This document shows positions 44,536 to 51,753 of a stretch of 64,000 nt of DNA, in pieces (position 1 is the stretch's first letter; every line of letters starts with the position of its first letter). Origin of the DNA: an uncultured Bacteroidales bacterium (GTDB lineage: Bacteria > Bacteroidota > Bacteroidia > Bacteroidales > Bacteroidaceae); NCBI GenBank assembly GCA_902789725.1, contig CADAPC010000021.1:30485-94484 (forward strand), in the 5' to 3' direction. The notes under the pieces were generated by a model, which searched no databases, was not told the origin of the DNA, and saw only the letters and a program-made list of their open reading frames with translations. The position numbers and the translations under genes are program-made.

Positions 44536-45570
44536 ATGATGAATGGCTTCACATCAAGCGCAGCATCGCTTTTTCGTCATAGGTTTTCCGCCTATATATA
44601 TATAATAATGTGTATCTGCTTTCTCTCCGCCTGTAATTCTGACGAAAAGAAAGGAACTACAGCGAAGGGAAAGGCGCAAAGTGCTCCTTATGAATTGCTG
44701 GTTGTGGCCGACAAGGACTGGCTGAACACGGATGCCGGTCAGCGTCTCATTGCCACAGTGGAAGCTCCCATTGCAGGACTCCCTCAGGCTGAACCTAACT
44801 TTAGGGTCACTTACATCAATCCATACGCTTTCAGCGGAACCTTCAAAGGCTACTCCAACATCGTTGTAGCCGAAGTGGGGAAGAAGCATCCCAAGGCGTC
44901 GGTGGCGATGCAGAAGAATGTCTATGCCCAGCCACAGGTGGTGCTCTACATTTATGCGCCCGACAATCAAAGCTTTGTCAGCTGCTTGGAAAAGAATCAG
45001 GCAAGGATTCTGACACGTTTGAATGAGAACGAGTTTGCTCGCGAAAGGAATTTTCTGAAGAAGCACCACAGCGGCGTTGTACTGGAGGAAGCCAAGAAAC
45101 TCTTCGGCATAGAGATTTATGCCCCAGCGGAAATTGATGACATCAAGAAAGGGAAGGATTTCTTTTGGGCCTCGTCCAGAAAGAAGGAGTTTCGTCAGAA
45201 TGTCTGCATCTATTCCTTGCCCATGCAAGAACTCACAACGGAACGTTTGGTGGCAATACGCGATTCTGTGATGAAAGTGAACATTCCAGGCGGACATGAA
45301 GGTCAATGGATGGAAACAGATGCGCGCACTGTGTCTGAAAGCATGGTGAAGGTCGATGGCAAGGACATCTTCTCCTTGCGTGGTCTTTGGTACATGAGGA
45401 ACGACGCTATGGGAGGCCCTTTTGTCTGCTACGTCTATCCTGACGAGAAGAACAACCGTCTGTTAGTCGCTGAAGGTTTTGTGTTCTCGCCTGAGGAAAA
45501 GAAGCGTGCATTGGTACGAGGACTTGAAGCGGCTCTTCAAACCTTTACATTCTCCGCTGTAGCGCAGTAA
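44536..45570 (+). CDS. DUF4837 lipoprotein
   Basis: A 344-residue protein whose long N-terminus (MMNGFTSSAASLFRHRFSAY, then IYIIMC) leads to a lipobox FLSAC at Cys33. The rest fits DUF4837 as I recall it: PYELLVVADKDWLNTDAGQR, FRVTYINPYAFSGTFKGYSN, and FWASSRKKEFRQNVCIYSLP. The start is uncertain; a second ATG follows directly. Function is unknown for the family. It lies 39 bp after the GH105 gene and could be co-transcribed. Confidence 0.8.
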   Translation: MMNGFTSSAASLFRHRFSAYIYIIMCICFLSACNSDEKKGTTAKGKAQSAPYELLVVADKDWLNTDAGQRLIATVEAPIAGLPQAEPNFRVTYINPYAFSGTFKGYSNIVVAEVGKKHPKASVAMQKNVYAQPQVVLYIYAPDNQSFVSCLEKNQARILTRLNENEFARERNFLKKHHSGVVLEEAKKLFGIEIYAPAEIDDIKKGKDFFWASSRKKEFRQNVCIYSLPMQELTTERLVAIRDSVMKVNIPGGHEGQWMETDARTVSESMVKVDGKDIFSLRGLWYMRNDAMGGPFVCYVYPDEKNNRLLVAEGFVFSPEEKKRALVRGLEAALQTFTFSAVAQ

Positions 45571-45670
45571 ACGTACTCATTAATGGGTAGGTCGTAATGG
45601 GTTTTTTCAACTGTTTTCATCAGTTAATGCAAGTATTTTGCATCCGTTACCGCATTTTCTCTACCTAAAA

Positions 45671-45703
45671 TTTGGTACGTATAGAAAACTTTTCTTACAT
45701 TTG
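45671..45703 (+). promoter_or_regulatory. complete promoter for the ferredoxin gene
   Basis: TTTG (45671-45674), 21-bp spacer, TACATTTG (45696-45703), 49 bp before ATG 45753. Confidence 0.75.
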
Positions 45704-45752
45704 CAAACGAAACAACAAAGTAATACTAAAATAATAAAAGAAAGTAAAGATT

Positions 45753-45926
45753 ATGGCTTACGTAATTAGTGACGATTGTGTAATGTGTGGAACTTGCGCA
45801 GGTGAGTGTCCATCAGGTGCCATCAGCGAAGGCGACGGCAAGTATGTAATTGATGCAGACGCATGTGTTGACTGTGGTACATGTGCTGACGCTTGTCCAG
45901 CAGGTGCCATCGCTCCAGGCGAATAA
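45753..45926 (+). CDS. 2[4Fe-4S] ferredoxin
   Basis: A 57-residue clostridial-type ferredoxin, MAYVISDDCVMCGTCAGECP and so on. Two CxxCxxCxxxCP motifs (CVMCGTCAGECP and CVDCGTCADACP) each hold one [4Fe-4S] cluster, so it should carry electrons in the cytoplasm, for example for pyruvate:ferredoxin oxidoreductase. It has its own promoter and a strong terminator and is therefore monocistronic. The small size and very regular codon use suggest high expression. Confidence 0.97.
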   Translation: MAYVISDDCVMCGTCAGECPSGAISEGDGKYVIDADACVDCGTCADACPAGAIAPGE

Positions 45927-45953
45927 CGAATTTGTACCTTTATGATGTGATTT

Positions 45954-45988
45954 AAACGGCATTCTCTTTGGGATATGCCGTTTTTTTT
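45954..45988 (+). terminator. rho-independent terminator after ferredoxin
   Basis: AAACGGCAT (45954-45962) pairs with ATGCCGTTT (45975-45983); the T run continues to 45988. It directly abuts the promoter box of the next gene. Confidence 0.85.
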
Positions 45989-45989
45989 G

Positions 45990-45997
45990 TACCTTCG
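45990..45997 (+). promoter_or_regulatory. variant -7 box (TACCTTCG) for the GH2 gene
   Basis: TACCTTCG differs from TAnnTTTG at one base and stands 20 bp before ATG 46017, immediately after the ferredoxin terminator. Confidence 0.5.
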
Positions 45998-46016
45998 CCC
46001 CCAAAAACTAACAAAC

Positions 46017-49010
46017 ATGAAACCTATTGACTACAAAAGGAGTATAATATGGGCATTGCTCCTTGTTTTTTTTACCTCAACCGTATGTGCTCAATCAATT
46101 GATTTGAGTGGAACGTGGAGTTTTCAGATTGACCGTGAAGGAAAAGGCGTTGTCGACGGTTGGTACAAACCCGATTTCGCGCTGACCGACCAAATTGTTC
46201 TACCAGCTTCTATGCCCCAGCAACTGAAAGGCGACGACATCAGCGTCGAAACCCAATGGGTGGGTTCGCTCTACGATTCCAGCTATTTCTTCAATCCTTA
46301 CATGAAGAAATACCGCAACCCGGGCAAGGATATGAAGCTGCAGTTCTTCCTGACACCTGATAAACATTACGTAGGGAAAGCTTGGTATAAACGCACAGTG
46401 GTGTTGCCTGAAGATGAACCCGTGCCCATGTATGCCCTCTATCTGGAACGCCCCCATATCACCACGCAGGTGTGGGTGAATGGGGAAAAAGTGGACGATG
46501 GAAAGAAGTCCCTTTCCGTCCCTCATGTATATCACCTCTACGGTTTGCTCAAACCTGGCAAGAACACCATCGCCATCTGTGTGGATAACGACCCGGAAAC
46601 GGTGAAAGTGGGACAGGACTCACATTCTGTGACTGACCAAACCCAAGGTGACTGGAACGGGTTGGTAGGTAAACTCGAACTGCGTCCTTTCAATGCCATC
46701 GACTTCATTGCTGTCTATCCCGACATCGATTCAAAATTGGCTCGTGTGCATCTTGAACTGATGGATGCGGGAAAGAAACAAAAGGCAACGGTGAAGCTGA
46801 AGGCTACGGCATTCAACACTGAGCGGCAGCACGTGGTGGAGGCAAAACCTGTTGAGGTAACGTTGGCTGAGTCGGAAATGGTGAAGTGTGATGTGGATTT
46901 GCCAATGGGAGAGGGTATGCTCTTGTGGGACGAATTCCAGCCTCAGTTGTACAAGCTGGAAGTGGAAATGGTGACGAAAGCTGGTAAGGTGTATCGTCGA
47001 GAAACCGTGTTCGGCATGCGGAAGATAGAAATCAAGGATAAGATGTTCTACGTCAATGGACAGAAAACTATCCTCCGCGGAACGGTTGAGAATTGCGATT
47101 TCCCTAATACGGGTTATCCTCCAATGGATTTGGAGTCGTGGCTGAAGGTCTTCAGAACTTGCAAGTCATACGGACTGAATCACATGCGTTTCCACAGCTA
47201 TTGCCCGCCAGAGGCCGCTTTCTTGGCGGCAGACATCGTGGGCTTTTATATTCAGCCCGAAGGTCCTTCATGGCCAAATCATGGTGTGCGTTTAGGGCGT
47301 GGAGAGCCGATAGACACCTATCTGATGGATGAAAGCATCGCCATAGCGAATGAATATGGCAATCATCCCTCCTTCACATTCTATGCTTTTGGCAATGAAC
47401 CTGCTGGCAATTGGGTGCCTTGGTCAACTGAGCATGTGGCTCAGATGAAGCAATGCGATCCTCGTCATTTGTATTGCGGATTCAGCGTCGGGGGTGGATG
47501 GGCTTGGCAGCCAGGTAGCGAATATGCAGTGAAGGCTGGTGCTCGTGGGTTGAATGAATGGGCACGTTCTGCACCAGAATCGGTGGTGAATTTTGAAAAG
47601 AACATTTCCATGTATAATGGGAAAGATATGCCCAACACGCCCATCACGATGCCGTTTGTGAGTCATGAAACTGGACAATGGTGTGTTTTCCCAAACTTTG
47701 ATGAAATAGACAAATACACAGGTGTCAACAAAGCGAAGAACTTTGAAATTTTCCGTGACTTGCTTCGTGACAATGGTATGGAGTCGATGTCGCGTAAGTT
47801 TATGATGGCTTCGGGAAAATTACAAGCCCTGTGTTATAAGGCCGAGATTGAAAGAACGTTGCGGACTCCCAATTACGCAGGTTTCCAGCTCCTGTCGTTG
47901 AATGACTACTCAGGGCAGGGAACCGCTCTCGTGGGTGTGACTGATGTTTTTTTCGATGATAAGGGCTACATTTCCAATCAGCAGTTCCGTGAGTTCTGCT
48001 CTTCCATCGTGCCGCTTGCAAAAATAAAGAAATTCACTTATCAGGCAGGAGAAACTTTCGAGGCTGATGTGGAGTTGAGCCAATTCTCTGGCAAAGAATG
48101 GAAAGGTGTAGCTCCTGAGTGGCTTATTTACAAAGAGGGTGAGACCTCGTTGACGGGTTCCGTCTCTTCCATTCCTTCCGAAGAATTATTTGCTGAAGGG
48201 AGATTGCCTGTACGTGACCTCACTATAGGGGGAAATATTGAACTGGGAAAGATTGCTGTTCCTCTTGCAGCTGTGACTGAACCTACTAAGATGACCCTTG
48301 TGGTTTCTTTGCCTGGTACGGATGCTAAAAACCGTTGGAGCTTCTGGGTGTATCCTGCTCCAAAGCCCGAAACCGTGCAATATGATAAGAAGTCTGCACC
48401 CAAAGGTGTGTATGTGACAGACTCATTGGATGCGAAAGCTCTGAAGACGTTGCAAAATGGTGGTAATGTGCTGATTTGTGCCGCAGGGAAAGTGACTTAT
48501 GGCAAAGAGGTAGTGCAACAATTCACCCCCGTCTTTTGGAACACTTCATGGTTCAAGATGCGTCCCCCACACACTACAGGAATCTTTGTGGAGAATACTC
48601 ATTCTATTTTCGACCTTTTTCCCACAGATTATCATTCCGATATGCAATGGTGGGAATTGGTGAATCATGCTCAAGTCATGCAGTTCACTGATTTTCCTGC
48701 CGACTTCCAGCCTTTGGTTCAAAGTATCGACACATGGTTCGTGTCTCGCAAAATAGGTATGCTGTTCGAGGCAAACATTGGCAAGGGGAAGTTGGTGATG
48801 ACAACAATGGACATCACTCACAATCTTAACAAGCGCATTGTGGCACGTCAACTGAGAGAATCCATCCTTGCCTATATGCAGTCAGATAAGTTCCACCCTC
48901 AGTGGACACTGAATCCCCAACTCGTCGCAGACCTGTTTACCAAAGTGGCTGGCGAAGTCAATATGTTCACCAACGACTCCCCCGACGAGTTAAAGCCAGT
49001 GCTGAAGTGA
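46017..49010 (+). CDS. secreted GH2-family glycoside hydrolase
   Basis: A 997-residue secreted protein with a signal peptide (FFTSTVCAQ, to about residue 26). The GH2 layout is clear: a sugar-binding jelly roll (LSGTWSFQIDREGKG to GKLELRPF, 28-230), an Ig-like domain (235-345), and the barrel from about 346 (MFYVNGQKTILRGTVENCDF). The acid/base Glu lies in FYAFGNEPAGN (about 460) and a likely nucleophile Glu in FVSHETGQWC (about 551). Substrate is open: galactoside, glucuronide or arabinoside are all possible. Neighbours (GH105, CE12) suggest pectic side chains. Start 46017 is chosen over an in-frame ATG 14 codons upstream that lies in the terminator. Confidence 0.9.
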   Translation: MKPIDYKRSIIWALLLVFFTSTVCAQSIDLSGTWSFQIDREGKGVVDGWYKPDFALTDQIVLPASMPQQLKGDDISVETQWVGSLYDSSYFFNPYMKKYRNPGKDMKLQFFLTPDKHYVGKAWYKRTVVLPEDEPVPMYALYLERPHITTQVWVNGEKVDDGKKSLSVPHVYHLYGLLKPGKNTIAICVDNDPETVKVGQDSHSVTDQTQGDWNGLVGKLELRPFNAIDFIAVYPDIDSKLARVHLELMDAGKKQKATVKLKATAFNTERQHVVEAKPVEVTLAESEMVKCDVDLPMGEGMLLWDEFQPQLYKLEVEMVTKAGKVYRRETVFGMRKIEIKDKMFYVNGQKTILRGTVENCDFPNTGYPPMDLESWLKVFRTCKSYGLNHMRFHSYCPPEAAFLAADIVGFYIQPEGPSWPNHGVRLGRGEPIDTYLMDESIAIANEYGNHPSFTFYAFGNEPAGNWVPWSTEHVAQMKQCDPRHLYCGFSVGGGWAWQPGSEYAVKAGARGLNEWARSAPESVVNFEKNISMYNGKDMPNTPITMPFVSHETGQWCVFPNFDEIDKYTGVNKAKNFEIFRDLLRDNGMESMSRKFMMASGKLQALCYKAEIERTLRTPNYAGFQLLSLNDYSGQGTALVGVTDVFFDDKGYISNQQFREFCSSIVPLAKIKKFTYQAGETFEADVELSQFSGKEWKGVAPEWLIYKEGETSLTGSVSSIPSEELFAEGRLPVRDLTIGGNIELGKIAVPLAAVTEPTKMTLVVSLPGTDAKNRWSFWVYPAPKPETVQYDKKSAPKGVYVTDSLDAKALKTLQNGGNVLICAAGKVTYGKEVVQQFTPVFWNTSWFKMRPPHTTGIFVENTHSIFDLFPTDYHSDMQWWELVNHAQVMQFTDFPADFQPLVQSIDTWFVSRKIGMLFEANIGKGKLVMTTMDITHNLNKRIVARQLRESILAYMQSDKFHPQWTLNPQLVADLFTKVAGEVNMFTNDSPDELKPVLK

Positions 49011-49072
49011 GTGCAAGAGAAAAGAACTCATAAAAACAATGGAAGATAATCATCTCAGATTTAGTAATTATT

Positions 49073-49083
49073 AGAACATACCT
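49073..49083 (+). repeat. solo copy of the 11-bp inverted-repeat end
   Basis: AGAACATACCT, identical to the right end of the element at 39025-39131, 20 bp before the esterase start. Confidence 0.5.
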
Positions 49084-49103
49084 ATATATAATATAGTATC
49101 AAG

Positions 49104-50405
49104 ATGAAGCAGTTTTTTTTATTTTTAATTATTAGTTTTTCGTTCATAGTGTCCAATGCCCAGACCTATTCCTTCGATGGACGCGATAAAACGGCCATCC
49201 AGGTGAGTCCTTCTGATGTGTTTACAGCAGAAAAAGGCTATGGCTACGACTTCCAGTATATAATTGATGAGGCTCGAAAGGCGCAAAATGACACCTATCG
49301 CCTGTCGGAAGGCATCTTTTATTTCTCTGTTGCTGTGCCAGACGGTAATTACAAGGTGACAGTGACGCTGGGTGCCAAAAAGAAAGCGGCAAACACCACT
49401 GTTCGTGCAGAGTCGCGTCGTCTTTTCGTCCAAAATGTGAACACAAAGAAAGGGGAGTTTAAGGAATGCTCCTTCATTGTCAACAAACGAAACACCACCA
49501 TCCTCCTTCCTGATGGGAAAACGGATCGTGTTCGTATCAAGAAACGCGAGGAGACAAAGATGAATTGGGACGATAAATTAACGATTGAGGTGAATGGTGA
49601 TGCGCCAGCTATTTCTTCCATAAAAATTGAACCAGCCAAAGATGTCCCCACGCTTTGGCTTTGTGGCAACTCTACCGTAGTGGATCAGGACTATGAACCC
49701 TGGGCTTCATGGGGGCAGATGATTACACGTTGGTTCACCGACAAAGTGGCGGTCGCAAACTATGCAGAGAGTGGGGAAACAGCCACCTCCTTTATTGCGG
49801 CAGGACGCTTGAAAAAAATCGTGTCATTGATGAAAGAAGGTGACTACATCTTTATGGAGTTTGGACACAACGATCAAAAGGAAAAACGTCCAGGTAGCGG
49901 TGCATTTTATAATTACGCATACGCCCTTAAGCAGTTTGTTGATGAAGCTCGCGCCAAAGGGGTTACTCCCATCTTTGTCACTCCCACCCAGCGTCGCTCT
50001 TTCGATAAGGAAGGGAAAATTCAAGAAACACATGCCAACTATCCTGAAGCAATGCGGTGGGTGGCCAAAGACTTAGGGGTTCAACTCATAGAGCTGCACG
50101 ATATGACGCGTACTTTCTATGAAACCTTGGGAGTAGAAGGAAGCAAACATGCCTTAGTGCACTACCCAGCTCGTACTTACCCGGGGCAGTTTAAAGCTTT
50201 CGAAGATAATACGCACTTTAATCCATACGGTGCCTTTGAAATTTCTAAGATGATCATAGAGGGAATGAAATCGCTGAACCTCCCCGTCCTTCAATATCTT
50301 CGTAGCGATTATTCCTCATTCAATCCGTCCCAACCCGACGATTGGAAATCTTTCCATTGGAATGACGGTCCTTTTATCGATATTGTAAAACCGGATGGCA
50401 ATTAG
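49104..50405 (+). CDS. rhamnogalacturonan acetylesterase-like SGNH hydrolase (CE12)
   Basis: A 433-residue secreted esterase. Signal peptide MKQFFLFLIISFSFIVSNAQ is followed by a beta-rich N-terminal module (to about 185), typical of CE12 fusions. The SGNH core shows LWLCGNSTVVDQD (nucleophile Ser), YAESGETATSFIA, FMEFGHNDQKEKR, and the Asp/His pair FEDNTHFNPYGA. It should remove acetyl groups from pectin, preparing the chain for lyases. It follows the GH2 gene by 93 bp and may be read with it. With GH105 it forms a scattered rhamnogalacturonan set. Confidence 0.9.
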   Translation: MKQFFLFLIISFSFIVSNAQTYSFDGRDKTAIQVSPSDVFTAEKGYGYDFQYIIDEARKAQNDTYRLSEGIFYFSVAVPDGNYKVTVTLGAKKKAANTTVRAESRRLFVQNVNTKKGEFKECSFIVNKRNTTILLPDGKTDRVRIKKREETKMNWDDKLTIEVNGDAPAISSIKIEPAKDVPTLWLCGNSTVVDQDYEPWASWGQMITRWFTDKVAVANYAESGETATSFIAAGRLKKIVSLMKEGDYIFMEFGHNDQKEKRPGSGAFYNYAYALKQFVDEARAKGVTPIFVTPTQRRSFDKEGKIQETHANYPEAMRWVAKDLGVQLIELHDMTRTFYETLGVEGSKHALVHYPARTYPGQFKAFEDNTHFNPYGAFEISKMIIEGMKSLNLPVLQYLRSDYSSFNPSQPDDWKSFHWNDGPFIDIVKPDGN

Positions 50406-50827
50406 TTTTATCTCCCTTTGAGACGGATACGAATCTAAAGTTTGTCAGGACGCGAATCTCTCAAATCGTCACGAAAAATCTCATTCTTATTTCATTCGTG
50501 TTGATTCGAAGGATTCGTGTTCGTTTTTGAACATCCCTTACAGTCCGTTTCTATTTTATTCCATTGAAGCACAATTTTTTTATTCAAAAATTTTTCTATT
50601 ATTTAAGAAATTCGTAATTTTGACGTTAATTTGATAGAAAATCACCTGAATCCGTGACTTTAGCAAGGCTAATTCGTTGCAGGAATCTTTCTAATAGATT
50701 GAAATGCACCCTGTTGCATAAGATGGGGTGAAGTAAAGGTATGCCTTGTCCTTAAAAATGCAGAAAAGCCTTAATGGTGGATTTCTTGAAAGACAAAGCT
50801 TGACTAAATAGTTAAAAAATATTAAAC
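50406..50827 (+). other. 422-bp leader of the exopolysaccharide locus
   Basis: No gene was seen. A -7 box TAATTTTG is at 50615-50622, giving a leader of about 200 nt before the Wza-like gene. The leader has CACCC and GGGGTG about 20 bp apart, a weak hairpin. No UpxY-type regulator gene precedes the locus, unlike many Bacteroides capsule loci. Confidence 0.45.
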
Positions 50828-51595
50828 ATGAGAAAATCCATTTTTACTTTTGGTATGGTCATGGTGACCATAATTATGTTGTTGAGTTCCTGCTCAACGC
50901 CTAAAGACATTGCCTATTTTCAAGATTTTAATCCAGGCAAGTCTATCGTTGTTCAGAATCCAGTGGAAATCAAATTTAGGGCTGACGATGAAATCCGTAT
51001 CTTAGTGAGTTCGGATAAGCCAGAATTGGCAGCTCAGTTTAGTCTTTCTTCTGGTGGTAGCAGTGGAGAAGGTTCTCGATATACAATCGATTCCGAAGGT
51101 TGCATTCGTTTTCCTTTGCTTGGCAAGATTCATGTGGCAGGTCTCAATCGTCAGGAACTGCAGGAAACCATACGCGAGCAAATTATAGCGAAAGGATTGA
51201 TTCGCGACCCCATCGTAACAGTGGATTATTCTAATCTATATGTTATCCTTTTAGGCGCAGCTGGAGCAGGTCGTGTTCAGATTGATCGTGATAAATTCAC
51301 CATCCTGGATGCCATTGGTACTCAAGGTGACTTGAACATCAATGGTTTGCGTACCAATGTGAAGGTGATTCGTGAAAGCTATGGAAAGAAGAGCGTCTAT
51401 GAGGTCAACCTCTGTTCTGCTGAAGATTTGTATTCATCGCCGGTCTATTATTTGCAGCAAAATGATGTCATCTACGTGGAAATGAACAAGAAGGAAAAGC
51501 GTAATGCCACCGTCATGGGCAACTCTACAGTACAACCTTCCTTCTGGATGGGTCTTGCTACCTTTATTGTCAGTGCCATCGCATGGTTCAAATAA
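50828..51595 (+). CDS. Wza-like polysaccharide export lipoprotein
   Basis: A 255-residue outer-membrane lipoprotein: lipobox MLLSSC (Cys22), followed by the typical STPKDIAYFQDF. The polysaccharide export domain covers about 40-130 (FRADDEIRILVSSDKPE, GSRYTIDSEGCIRFPLLG), then one SLBB domain (about 135-215) with VYVLLGAAGAG-like YVILLGAAGAGRVQ. A C-terminal helix (FWMGLATFIVSAIAWF) could span the outer membrane. It would form the export channel of the locus together with the Wzz/kinase that follows 158 bp downstream. Confidence 0.93.
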   Translation: MRKSIFTFGMVMVTIIMLLSSCSTPKDIAYFQDFNPGKSIVVQNPVEIKFRADDEIRILVSSDKPELAAQFSLSSGGSSGEGSRYTIDSEGCIRFPLLGKIHVAGLNRQELQETIREQIIAKGLIRDPIVTVDYSNLYVILLGAAGAGRVQIDRDKFTILDAIGTQGDLNINGLRTNVKVIRESYGKKSVYEVNLCSAEDLYSSPVYYLQQNDVIYVEMNKKEKRNATVMGNSTVQPSFWMGLATFIVSAIAWFK

Positions 51596-51753
51596 CCCAC
51601 CTTGTTTCTTCATTGGATTCATTGGGTTAAAGGTTGATTTCACCGTGTTAAACGTTCGTCATTGCCTATCGGCGAGCTAAAGGTTTTTTGACTCTTAACT
51701 CTTAACTTTTATCTTTTAACTCTTAATTCATATAGGCTGTCAACTAAATAAAT

